Assembly (NCBI GenBank): GCA_905250125.1
Contig: CAJNOL010001365.1
Span: 1 to 64,000, forward strand
Direction: 5' to 3'
DNA: 64,000 nucleotides
From: Rotaria sordida
Taxonomy: Eukaryota; Rotifera; Eurotatoria; Philodinida; Philodinidae
Shown here: positions 36,310 to 46,797 of the stretch, piece by piece
Layout of the letters: each line of letters starts with the position of its first letter
How positions within the stretch are numbered: position 1 is the stretch's first letter
Position numbers and translations under genes: made by a program
Notes under the pieces: generated by a model
The model's database searches: none
What the model saw: only the letters and a program-made list of their open reading frames with translations
What the model was told of the DNA's origin: nothing

Positions 36310-37450
36310 ATTGTAGCGTACTCAGATCATTGATTCCGGCTTCCGGAATTTTCCCACCATGTTTCGTGCAAGATCCACTGAGCTGCTCGCAAAGTCCATT
36401 TGAAAAACACATGGAAATTGGAAGCAGTATTCCGGACCGAAAATCCACCGTACTCGGAAATATTTTTTCCGAGGTAACCTCGAAACGGGAAATCGACAGG
36501 AAACTACTGGAATTCCACCAAAAAGCAAAGAAAACTCTGGGAAACACAACGAAACAGCACAAAGATCCGACCAGAATCATTCAGACACTCAGTGTATCGG
36601 ATTGAAATCCAATGAATCCAACCTTTATTTCCGATAGGATCTACCCATACTTCCAGATTTTTCGGGATGCTTCCTATCGGATTAGTATTATTTCTTCTAT
36701 GGATCCGCTGAAGTTCCACGAACTTTCGAGCCGTATCTCCTCGATTAACGTGTATGTTTCCTCTACAAAAACCAATCAGCCTAAAACGAGCATAACGGAC
36801 AGCAAAACCATGATACCGCAAGCACGAATTAAGTAAAGTCGCACCATTATCAAAAACACACCGGAAACCAAGAAGATACGCATGAGCTACAGAAATAAAC
36901 CGCGGAACACGCAGCGAAACTACAACACTATTTGAATGGAACAAACCGATCATCATAGGCATCGAGCCTACCGCAAAGTTGAATCACTAAAAGAAACAAG
37001 CCATATCTTCACGCACCATGATCATAACCAATACACAAAAGTATGTGCTGCAGAAAGCAACCGATCATATCTGTGTCAAAACAGCAGCCAACATGATTTC
37101 TACAACTTTGGAAAATGAGAAACACAGTGAAATCATTAAAAGATAATGTCTTTTTTATAGGAGTCTTAGAGTTTCTAATCCGAAAGTAACGATACACAAC
37201 AACCGAAAACTGCATATGCAGAGATTATTCCTAGCATCGTAACGGATTGGGAACGACAGAATTCAGGCTTCGGAAAAGATGGGATCCGGTCTGAAAATGA
37301 CAACTGTATCTGGTTATCGTTTCCGAATGTAGGAAATGTCTGGAATCACGTCGGAAACGGAGGACAGAACCGGCTTTGGATCTGGCAGCTGGAAATTGAC
37401 TGGATTTCGAGGGAACCAGTCGTTTACTGCCGTACTTTTTTCGACCAGGA
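36310..37450. other. GC-richer island of unknown origin
   Basis: Base composition rises visibly against the AT-rich surroundings. The stretch is full of short imperfect palindromes (TTCCGGAA, GGAATTCC, and GGATTGAAATCC-type motifs). Open frames of 70-150 codons occur on both strands (for example 36330-36605 +, 36504-36962 -) but none shows a recognisable domain, and opposite-strand frames overlap as expected from composition alone. No terminal inverted repeat could be established. It abuts, and may be inserted into, the F-box fragment on the minus strand at about 37450. Confidence 0.5.
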
Positions 37451-37568
37451 TACGTGCACAGACGTTTCGTGCCGAGCATAAAATATTGAAATCATTAAGA
37501 TGATGAAGAATTCTATAGACGAGTTCTATCGGTAATGTAAGAAGAGTTGGAATGATTTTGATCGACAT
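37451..37568 (-). pseudogene. F-box fragment
   Basis: From the ATG at 37568 the minus strand reads LPIELVYRILHHLNDFNIL followed by CSARNVC, the N-terminal F-box pattern (LPxEL..IL..L...). F-box proteins recruit substrates to SCF ubiquitin ligases through Skp1. Beyond RNVCARI the reading frame enters the GC-rich island and the protein loses any resemblance to an F-box protein. This is consistent with an insertion truncating the gene. Bdelloid genomes carry many such genes (recollection). Confidence 0.5.
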
Positions 37569-37590
37569 GGATGAAAATTTTTAAGCTGTT

Positions 37591-37926
37591 TAATGATGCT
37601 GGCTATTTATGGTGTATTGATAAGATTGAAGAATTATTTTCAAATGCAAACAAGCTCCTGAACCATTATGCATTAGGTTAGATTCATTTTATTTATCAAA
37701 ATATGATCATCATATATCATTAAAACTATATTTAAATAGTAATTCAACAGCTGAACATACATATTTATCCTTACATATATTTATAATGCGTGGTATTTAT
37801 GATTCTTTGTTAAAATTTCCATTTAAATATCCAATGACACCATGCTTATATGATACAAGTGAAAAAATGAATTATATGATACATACATTAAAGCTAGGTG
37901 ATGACTGTCAATATGGGTGTGAGTAG
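37591..37926 (+). pseudogene. MATH (TRAF-C) domain fragment
   Basis: DAGYLWCIDKIEEL (near 37596) resembles the start of a MATH domain. After a frame break at a splice-like TTAG, DSFYLSKYDHHISLKLYLNS continues with HTYLSLHIFIMRGIYDSLL and KFPFKYPMTPCLYD. This corresponds to the TRAF-C pattern (RLYLNGDG..THLSLF.V.MRGEYDALLPWPF). Loss of the middle of the domain, the stop at 37924 and the adjacent telomere-like hairpin and hAT insertion mark it as a remnant. No RING or zinc-finger part is seen nearby. Confidence 0.6.
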
Positions 37927-39078
37927 GGGTTTGGGTGTTGTGTGCAGGCCCCGCGCGAAGGTCCCAGGTTTGGGGGGGTGTAATAGGTCCTGAGGCAGCT
38001 AAGCTTGAGCGAAGCAAAATTTTTTGCAGTAGCATAGCCAAGAGGAAAGAGGGTCGGTCCCCTTCCAAGAAAAATTTTCTGGTGGGGTACAGAGTTAAAT
38101 GTTCGCGAAGCGCAAATTTTTTTACCATGATGGTCCCCCTTCGAACCCTGGTTCCTCCTCTTAGAAAACTTCTGGCTATGCACCTGATTTTTTTTCGCAT
38201 TAGACCTGATATAAATGTTTCTCTCGCAACCTAAAATGTAACAATTTCTCGCAAAGCGAAAACTTTTTGCAACTTTCTTAAAAAATTCGACTTTCTCGGG
38301 CAAATTTTCAAGAAGATAAATCATGTCCAATGTAAGAAAATTTCTCAACAATTCGGCAGGCGAAGGCGGCCACGCTGGTGACGATTGTTCTCGATTAGAT
38401 CTTTTAAAGGGAAAATCGACTAAAGTTGGAAGTTTTTCTAAGTTAACTGTGGTTACGCAACTGTTATTTTTCGCGAAGCGAAAACTTTTTTCAGACTAAG
38501 GAGAAATTCGTCTTTTGCTTATTTTTTTTCTAAAGGAAAAATTGTCGCGATAAGTCATAACAATTTTGCCGCCGAAGACGTCCACCTAGTGATGATTGCT
38601 TGAAAATGAAGCTGCTCACAAGGTAGAAAACCGTAAAATTCTCATAAAAATAGCAAAATCATAGACATTTTTAGGCCGAATACGCTCATATGGTTATTTC
38701 TTCGCGGAGCGACAAATTTTAACATCTCAGCATTTTCTAGAAAAATCATCGTTTTACACTGGGTTTGGAGGAAAAAAAACCATCTGATTTCTTCAACTTG
38801 CCATAGAAATTCGTGTTTTTCACCGATATCCCAACTATAGTTTACAATTATTCGGGAAAGGTCATCCCCTGACTCCCCTCTGTACTCAGAATCCTTTTGG
38901 AAGATGTCTGAAAAACCTCTAACAGCGAGGATACTTTGAAAGTTCAAAAAATTCATCCACTTTGCTGGCTAATAATAAATAATTTTCAATTTTTGGGGGG
39001 GTGTACACCCCCCTACACCCCCCCACTTTCGCGGGGCCTGGTTGTGTGACATTATTACCAACACCCACACTCACACCC
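37914..39078. repeat. Telomere-like GGGTGT/ACACCC hairpin, type B, split by an hAT insertion
   Basis: The left half (37914-37944, GGGTGTGAG...GGGTGTTGTGTG) and the right half (39041-39078, ...ATTATTACCAACACCCACAC) become one continuous hairpin if the hAT element and one target copy are removed. The restored core resembles, in reverse orientation, the GTTGGCGGTAAT core of the copies at 39650 and 45285. The hexamer arms are degenerate. Confidence 0.65.
37945..39040. mobile_element. Non-autonomous hAT element with 8-bp target duplication GTTGTGTG
   Basis: GTTGTGTG at 37937-37944 is repeated exactly at 39041-39048. The termini are CAGGCCCCGCG...AAGGT and its inverted match CAGGCCCCGCGAAAGTGGGG, with a G7TGTA motif in each subterminal region. 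The 1,096-bp interior has no coding capacity but contains five dispersed copies of a motif close to TTCGCGAAGCGAAAA followed by T-runs (near 38006, 38102, 38248, 38469, 38701). These are candidates for subterminal transposase-binding repeats. The perfect duplication and crisp ends suggest a comparatively recent insertion. Confidence 0.85.
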
Positions 39079-39606
39079 TTAGTTTCACAACAATTAGAAC
39101 TGATGCCGTGGGTCCATATCATTTCTTTTTCCTTACCAGTATTTTCCATAACACAAGATTTTCGTATTTGAAACCTACATCAGAAGATTATTCATCATCA
39201 AAGTGCGATGCTACATCAACAGCAATTGACGTTATTGAACAAATAGCCGAAGACTTACAAAAAATGTTTCAAACAATGCTTTCATACGTCAAGTTCAAAT
39301 TTAATCAAATTCATACATTACAAATCTTAGTTGGTGGAAGCATTTCTTTATATTCAGACCCTATCCACAATGAGTTTTTGTTATCAAACAACGATCAGGC
39401 CAATATATAAATTCAAGAACAAATTCAACAGAAACTAGCTGATCCAGAATCATATGAAGCATTATCAATACATTTAATACAACAACTTAAAGGAAATATA
39501 AAGATATTGCCAACAATTACCTTCTTTTTTTCTCAATCAGATGAAGACAAAAGTAAATCAATTTATATCGTACATTCTTAAAAAAAGTATTATCGGAGAC
39601 CTATAA
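39079..39606 (+). other. Unassigned frames between telomere-like repeats
   Basis: A plus-strand frame through 39410 (TAIDVIEQIAEDLQKMFQTM...LVGGSISLYSDP) continues after one stop as IQEQIQQKLADPESYEALSI. It reads like real but decayed coding sequence with helical content. I do not recognise a family; it may derive from a mobile element. Confidence 0.3.
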
Positions 39607-39973
39607 AAGGGGTGTGTGGATGTGGGTGTAGGTGTGAGTGCGGATGTAGGTTAGTGTGGGTGTTAGCGGTAATGAAAAAGATAGGACACCTACATCCGCA
39701 TCCACACCAACATCCACTCACATCCACACCCACACTCCACACCCCACATCCACTCACATCCACACCCACACCCCACACCCCACACCCACACCCCACACCC
39801 ACAGCGACACCCACCCACACCCCACACCCACCGCGACACCCACCCACACCCCACACCCACAGCGATACCCACCCACACCCCACATCCACAGCGATACCCA
39901 TCCACACCCCACACCCACAGCGATACCCATCCACACCCCACACCCACAGCGACACCCACCCACACCCACATAC
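39607..39973. repeat. Telomere-like array with type B core and exact 29-bp higher-order repeat
   Basis: GGGTGT-rich arm (39607-39656), core GTTAGCGGTAATGAAAAAGA (39659-39678), then a long ACACCC/CCCACA tract to 39973. Within the tract, a GCGA(C/T)ACCC marker recurs at 39804, 39833, 39862, 39891, 39920 and 39949, exactly every 29 bp, giving six higher-order units with only C/T or A/C variants. The apparent proteins in every frame here are by-products of the repeat. Confidence 0.88.
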
Positions 39974-41330
39974 TTAGCAACGGGTCTCTCTACACCTGTC
40001 TTTATGGATACAAAGCTTAAACAAGCCTCTGCCATTGATAAAAAACCAGCTCATTCGCTCGAGCTGTAGTAAAGATATTCAATTTTTCTTTCGGTAAAGT
40101 GACTTTTAGGGCATCCTTTATTTTGGGCAAAAGATGGTCTTATGGATAATTGTCTTTTCCTATATATACTCATCTATATCCGTAACACAATCATCAAGGA
40201 ATGCTGTTGGTGATACGATTGGATGATCCTCATTTGCGGTTGATGAATCTGCCTCTAGTACAGTTGCGGCTGCTTGAATGAAGTTTTTGTTCGGCAGATT
40301 AATCCTTACTTTTCGAAGCAACTTTTATTTGAATTGATTCTCCTTTTGTAATTCCTTATAAAAAAAAATCATTTTTTAAGAATTATTATAACTTTAATAT
40401 ACCCTGATTGTTTTATATAACTTGCTTTCGTCACCTGGAAACGCTTGGATTCTGGTATCTAAAATTAATTTTTGAAAGTATATAAAGTTTAATGGTTTTC
40501 TAAGACTACCATAAAATGAATAGTGTAACTGCCTTGTATAAAAGAATGTATTGTTCGAATACGAATGCCATTTTTGTTGTAATTGACCTGATATTCATTA
40601 CCATTACTCGAAGAGACAAGTTTTCTTATCTGTCAAAACAAAAATACAAGTAGTGCCTTATTGATATTGATTCGAAGATAAAATTTTTGCTGTCGAACAT
40701 CGAATTTGATAAAGATATCAATGCTCCTTCCTCAGCATTGCCACTAAATCAAGTAAAATCCATAATGTAAATGAATGTTTCTAAATTTGTTTAGAATGTA
40801 AAAATTGATTTAATTATGAGAAATTTTTAATTTCATAAATAAAATAAAAAGATGCCATAACACCGCATTGTTTCCAACAAAAACTCTATTTATAAGATGT
40901 TTTCGATTTATTAGAAATCAACTCTAACTAGATGCCTTCGCTCTATGTGTATATATATATGTATACGTCTTTCTTTGCTCTTCTTGTTCCACCTCTTCTC
41001 TTTTTCGTTTCTGTGCATTATTCATATTTTTCGTCATGTACGCATCTAGGTCATTTGTTTTCATTGCCCATAAGAATCTTTACAATTCACATTTTCTTTC
41101 TAGTTCTACTTCTTTCTCCTTCTATTGCGCAATTGAAAAAGAAAATATCTGATGTCATCTTCTCCGTTAAATGTTTTACCTAGATTCAAGCGAGAGAATG
41201 TACCAAATTTATCCTCCTTGTTTTTGCCTTTTCTCCATCTTTGTGTGAACATATGTTTAAGAAGAAATCTTTTTTTTTCTGAATATGGTCAATGTCAATA
41301 ATTTTTATCACTCGAACCATGCTAAAAAAA
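39974..41330. other. Decayed sequence, possible minus-strand exon fragments
   Basis: On the minus strand, short stretches bounded by splice-like sites can be read, for example SSSNGNEYQVNYNKNGIRIR (about 40560-40630) and AAATVLEADSSTANEDHP (about 40215-40275). No family is recognised and the frames do not connect. The remainder is AT-rich spacer. Confidence 0.3.
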
Positions 41331-41400
41331 AGAGTGGGTGTGGGTGTTGGTGTGAGTTCAAGCAGAGAAATTATCTGCATCCACACCCACACCCACACTA
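41331..41400. repeat. Telomere-like hairpin, type A
   Basis: GAGTGGGTGTGGGTGTTGGT, then the core GAGTTCAAGCAGAGAA, a few bases (ATTATCTG), then CATCCACACCCACACCCACA. The arms are inverted GGGTGT/ACACCC tracts. The core is identical in two other places (45.9 and 46.2 kb). Confidence 0.82.
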
Positions 41401-43707
41401 AGCGTGTTGCTCAATGAACATCCGAGTCTTATCTGAGGCTTTTAGATTACTCTATCAATATTTTGACAATCGCAAGTGGACACTTGAAGCTTCATTGAGC
41501 AACACAGTCCGCCACCAGATGATACTTTTGAAATTAAAATGCTTGGAACAAGAAAAACCTAAGGAGACACCACAGAATATAAGACAGAACTATGGTATGG
41601 GTTCAAAAAATCTATCTCAAGACAACAACGAAGTGAAAAATTAAGTAAATATGAGGCGAGTGAGTTTGGAATCTAGTTGCGATTGCAATAGCAATTTTTG
41701 ATTTTGTAAGAAAAAATACTTTCAACATAAAAATAAGAAAAGTTGTTTATTTATAATTTGAAACCCTGTTTATGGTTTATTTAATAAGAAAGATATACAC
41801 AGATTATTGTTTTTTTTTTGTGAAATGAATAAGCATGTTTTTGTAATGATCAGGACATGGGGACATTGAATCATTGGTTAAATCCCATTTTCAGTAATTT
41901 TTTTCTACAATAATCTTTTTTTGATGATGTAGTGGATGGGTTGACAAGGTGAGCTGTCGAGAAGAATCGAACGTTTCTTAAGCAAGGAACAGATGGGTTG
42001 ACGTTGAACGACCGCCTAAAAGAAAGAATATTTCCTGTGGCATGCTCTTCTTAAAGTCAGAATATCATAGCATATGGTATAATCTGGAGTATAAATAGAA
42101 TAGAAAGTAAAAATTGTTGTGTAAATATTATAATCGATGGTACATGACGTTTAATCTTGCTTAAATTTTCAGCTGAATTTTTAGTTATAATCGAATTGAA
42201 ATAGTGATAAAAATCAAATACAATAATTTACTTTTTATTTAGTAAAAGAATATTCATGGAAAATATTTTGCTTTTTTCAGTATCTACGTATGCTGTCAAA
42301 CATTAAAGTTATGATTAAAATAAAACAAATAGTCTATAGTTACTCAACTCAACACTAATTCAAAAAGTTTTCATAATCTACTAGCCATTATTCGAAATCT
42401 GCCTAAACAAAACGTAATAAGTACAAGTATTTTCGTTCAAATTTGACGCTCTATTCAGTCAAAAAAAAGGATGAAATTTCGTTGAAAAATAATAAAAAAA
42501 GTAATAGATAGCTATTCTCTGATGATTTGGGATTTATAAAAGTTGACGTAACTCTACCCTTTTGATTTATGCACTTCTTAACTTGAAATAATTTGAAATA
42601 TATTCGGTAAGATAAAGAAGAAATAGAAATCCTATTCAGTATTTGTAACAAGCGGTTATATTATATTATAAATGCCTTTTTTCCTCCATTATTCTACGGC
42701 AATCAATGTTGGTATGGCAAACTAATTTTCCATCGAATAGTGCAATTGCATGTACTATTTATTGAATATTGACATCAATTGAACTTTCTAAATGTTAATT
42801 AACTCGGAATAAAATTGAACGGCACCAGTATTGCCATGTTTGGCTAACATTTATTATTCGAATGACACCTTTCTTTCTCGTATATTGTGATAAGAACATA
42901 AATTTTTTTTCATTAGAGCATATTCATCAGATCAATTAATTAATTAATTAACAGATATAATTTCTGGCAAATATCCAATGATAACAAAAGACATTAGAAA
43001 TGATTTTTGTTAGAAAATATTCTATATATAGAAGTACATTTAATCAGATTTATTTTCATCATACTGTTGTGAAACAGTGTACACATTTATAGTATTTTCA
43101 ATTATGCTATTGATAAAATTTCCATTATAAAGATGCTTGAAAAAAATCAACACGTATAAGACTTAATTGAATATCTCAAAAACAAAAGCAAATCAAACAT
43201 TTTTTTCCGCAGAGTAAAAATACGATTAATCATTTGATGAAATCTCTATTTTACGTAATGGCTAAAACATCTGTAATAGAAGACGCACACAAAAAGAACA
43301 ATGTACATGTTTCGTTTTGGTATTTCTAAACTGAACAATAACTCAATCGTATTCCGTACTTGTTCGTCTTCCTTACACATGAGGAAAATGTATTGAGTTC
43401 TCGTATTCGTTATAGTTAGTTGAAAGTTAATCTTAATGCGATTACCATTGGAAAACCATTCGATCTTTACGCCAAGCTACCACAAGAAGCGAACGTATTG
43501 TACATACTCAAGTCATCGGACTATCTATGTATAAACTTCTTACCGATTCTTCTATTGAAATACGAACATTTAACTCGATTAAAGGCTATTAATACTGCGA
43601 ATGGAATTGTGTCGCAATAGCTAAAAAGAAATGTTAAATAGGGTACTGCCAAATTCTTCCATCAATGCAATTGACACAAAAAACTATTTTTGAGGAAGGT
43701 GCATATA
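41401..43707. other. Unassigned AT-rich region
   Basis: Two small plus-strand frames (41414-41644 and 43420-43620) contain plausible-looking but unrecognised sequence (e.g. LSEAFRLLYQYFDNRKWTLE; AITIGKPFDLYAKLPQEANV). The second frame opens from a TTG, not an ATG. Otherwise nothing is recognised. Confidence 0.35.
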
Positions 43708-44438
43708 CAGTGGTTTGCAAAAAGACTTGGAACAAATGTTTAGTCTGTATTATAGGCTAGTTCAACTGTTTCCAAAAAATTTTGTTTTTATTTGGTAGGC
43801 AGCCGTTCAAAGTCCTAGAATTTATAGTTCAAAATTATATTCGTTCTACTTTCATTTGGTAACAAAGACACATTTATCTTTTTTTACAATGACTAAAACT
43901 AATTACAACATTTTCCAATGTTCATACTTGAAAAAATTCAAATAGCGTTAGATTGTAATTTTGAAAATGATTAATCCATATTGTGTACGTTATTTCTCAA
44001 CCAATTCTATTGATATCACCTCATTATATGGTTTCATGAGTTGACATGATATGCAGCTGTACCAGGGATCAACCGTACTTTTTCGGCTTGTGACTACTCG
44101 TTTTTCTATAGAGTGTTGAATTCTTAATTTTTAAAAGTCATAATTGATTGTAGACAGTATTACCTTTGTATATCGACGAACTTTCCTAATCGGATGCATT
44201 CCTGTGTTTCAAAAATATAATTGAGAAATATGACATAGTTTTCAACTGCCTGGGTTTACTCTGTCAGCCTGATATTCTGCAACGAGAGAACAACAATCAA
44301 TCGGCTATGAGAAAAGTTTTGGTGGATAGTCTGCTCAGTATAAATATATAATAGTTGCAGAACAAAATCTTAACAGAATCTAGAAAACTAAAAATGTTTG
44401 TGCTCCAAGGTTGTTCCAACTCTTTTTGCAAACCACTG
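43708..44438. mobile_element. Non-autonomous Tc1/mariner-type element, TA flanks
   Basis: The left end CAGTGGTTTGCAAAAAGACT continues TGGAACAA, and the right end is its reverse complement with one mismatch (C/G) over about 28 bp. Both ends are bounded by TA. The 731-bp interior has no transposase frame. It is short for an autonomous Tc1 element and is best read as an internally deleted derivative. Confidence 0.85.
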
Positions 44439-45251
44439 TATATAGATAAATTTAATAAACAGATTTTTATAGTAATAATTCTTTATTTAAATAACAAAAA
44501 AATTGCTTTATCGGATTCTATTTGATTAATATATGTATTTATGGAAATAATCTTGATAACTAAGAGCAGGACTTGGAAGAAAACATCACTCTTAACAAAT
44601 TCTTTCATATATGAAACATATTTTATTCATAAGAACTTAAACAATATGTGAAATTAATAACTATTCAATTCTATTAGTTGAAACGTAATCATTATTCTTA
44701 GCGGTTAATTTTGCATCTCTAACATACCAAATAGCAATTCTATCACTAAACAAAACATCGAGATAGTTTTCTCTTTTTTATTTAAAAGTATATATTTTTT
44801 TTCTTTTCTTTTTGTTGATTCAAATGATGTTTAAATATCAACAGATTCAAAATTATTAATATTCACTTGTGTCTAAAAACTAATTAAGGTTCAGATGATG
44901 ATTAGCACAAATGTTGGTGTTTTGTTCGTTATTGATGATGTGATGCCTTGATTTTTTTGCCTTCTTCTGTTCGAAAACTTGTTATGGTGTTTTTAAAGAA
45001 TCTTATCAAGTTCTCTAATTTTAAATTTGTAATTTCTCTAAAGGAAAATATAAAATTTATTATATAAGATAATTATCAAAATTACCCATTATCTTCAAGA
45101 TAGTCGCTCTTTTGTAAAAGAATAGGAAAAGTATGATACCAAGATTCTTGTAATATTAAAAAAGAAATATCAGATTTTGTTCTAAAACTAGCTTAAAAGT
45201 GCCATGTCGAACTTCTCCATATCAATTTCACCATAACACCGATTTTCAGAG
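44439..45251. other. AT-rich spacer
   Basis: No gene or delimited repeat recognised. Confidence 0.4.
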
Positions 45252-45347
45252 GGTGTGAGTATGAGGTATCGGTGTGGTGTGGATGTTGGCGGTAATGAAA
45301 AAGACAAGACACCCACACCCACCCACACCCACACTCCCACACTCACA
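45252..45347. repeat. Telomere-like hairpin, type B
   Basis: GGGTGTGAG...GGTGTGGTGTGGAT, core GTTGGCGGTAATGAAAAAGA, then CAAGACACCCACACCCACCC and further ACACCC-like units to about 45347. The core differs from the 39.66-kb copy at one position. An acidic minus-strand frame (45343-45570; KDVALEQNTDDDIQQNDALS) ends in this repeat and has an acceptor-like upstream boundary. It may be the last exon of a lost gene. Confidence 0.78.
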
Positions 45348-45937
45348 GCCGAAATTTTGGTAGAATTGTTGATTGATTTATTACATGAAACTTGAAAAAT
45401 CTTTTGTAATTTTTTTCTGTTTCATTTTCAGTGTCATCTTCGATACATTTTTCATCAATGAGTAGTTTCCCAGTCTCAGAATCTGTATCGGAAAGTGCAT
45501 CATTTTGTTGAATATCATCATCTGTGTTTTGTTCTAGTGCAACATCTTTAATGTTTACATTGTGCTTTTCTATAAAAAAAAACAGTTCTGTCTTTAGTTT
45601 CTAAATATTTACATGTTTTCGAATACTCATGCATTATAATGCAATAAAATATGAATAAGATTACCTATGAAAATATCACTTTTACAAAATAAATTAATAG
45701 CGAATAAAGAAGGTAAATAACAGAGAGATAAAAAATAGATTATCAAAAAAAAGTTAAATCTTTGAAATTATTTTTTTAGTCGAAGAAACATTGATATATA
45801 TGACTATATGAGAGACGAGTAGTAACATTCAAATGAATATTTTGTACTAAATTATCAAATTGATCAAAAATAATAACTATCATATGTGTAATTTCTGTTA
45901 ATGATTAAATTATCATCAATTTGGTAGTGTCTTATTT

Positions 45938-46051
45938 TGGGTGTGGGTGTGGTTGGGTGTCGGTGTGCGGGTGTGGATGTGGTTGGGTGTCGGTGTGTGG
46001 GTGTGGATGTGGATGGCTTCTCTGCTTGAACTCACACCCACATCCACACCC
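45938..46051. repeat. Telomere-like hairpin, type A, reverse orientation
   Basis: A GGGTGTGGGTGTGGTTGGGT arm in which GTTGGGTGTCGGTGTG(C/T)GGG is tandemly duplicated, then TTCTCTGCTTGAACTC (reverse complement of the type A core), then ACACCCACATCCACACCC. Lying 110 bp from the next hairpin of the same type, it forms a close pair with it. Confidence 0.82.
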
Positions 46052-46160
46052 TAATAAGAATAATAATAAACAGAAAAGAATCTATGCATACTTGCTAACT
46101 TTACATCACTCAAATAAATGTATATTCAATGTTTAATTGTTGATATTGTTTAACCATTTG

Positions 46161-46299
46161 AGGGTGGGTGTGGGGTGTGAATGTGGATGGGGTGTGGGTG
46201 TGAGTTCAAGCAGAGAAACCATCCATATCCACACCCCACACCTACACCCACACCCACACCCACACCCACACCCACACCCACACCCACACCCACACCCTT
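46161..46299. repeat. Telomere-like hairpin, type A, with perfect ACACCC run
   Basis: GAGGGTGGGTGTGGGGTGTG..., core GAGTTCAAGCAGAGAA, then CCATCCATATCCACACCCCA and nine consecutive perfect CACACC-type hexamers up to 46297. The long perfect run is the least diverged telomere-like tract in the window. Confidence 0.86.
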
Positions 46300-46432
46300 G
46301 TAAGAGTAGTGGATTGCAATTCAATATTATTAATAGTGTAATGATGCGAGGATGATGATGATAATGATGAATAATGAATTGGATCAAATAATGTAAATGA
46401 ATTAACATGATACAGTGCATGTGATACTCGAT

Positions 46433-46797
46433 CTAGAAGAGTATTGATTGGTAACGTGTTGGTATAATCTTGAGTTTAGTATCAGCATTCGAGTGAAAAT
46501 AGACCGTATTAGCTGAAAATAATTCGATCTTTGCTTTAATAGTGTACGATTCACGTGGAGGTACTGTTATTGTATTAATTAATTTTACATCCAAAGTTAA
46601 ATAATCTATAGATTTATCATATGGAATAACTAAACGTCGAGTTGGAGAACGTATAGAAACCTGATTTTTGTCATAATTGACTCGTACTACATTTTAAGTA
46701 TACCAATCATCACCAAGTATTCGCTTTCTTATTAAAACTCTAACTTCCTCATCCAATGATTGTTCAAATTCTTCTTGAACAGGTTTTGTTTGTTCAG
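46433..46797 (-). pseudogene. Possible retroelement pol remnant (protease/RT spacer-like)
   Basis: The minus strand reads PVQEEFEQSLDEEVRVLIRK and, after one in-frame TAA, VVRVNYDKNQVSIRSPTRRL, then LINTITVPPRESYTIKAKIE. The 'xTIxVPPRExxxIxx' segment recalls the region between aspartic protease and reverse transcriptase in LTR retroelements. No catalytic DTG or YxDD motif is in range, so the assignment is weak. The piece lies exactly between two telomere-like repeats (46161-46299 and 46797-46853). Confidence 0.35.

Noticed and set aside
36504..36962. 152-codon minus-strand frame in the GC-richer island
   Set aside because: Overlaps open frames on the other strand, no recognisable motif; openness fits the higher GC content.
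38125..38150. GGTTCGAA-like B-box suggesting a tRNA-derived sequence
   Set aside because: No A box or cloverleaf arms nearby; it sits inside the hAT element.
39590..40069. Several long frames on both strands (His/Pro/Thr-rich or Gly/Val/Trp-rich)
   Set aside because: All are translations of the GGGTGT/ACACCC repeat; a 6-bp-based repeat with few stops keeps several frames open.
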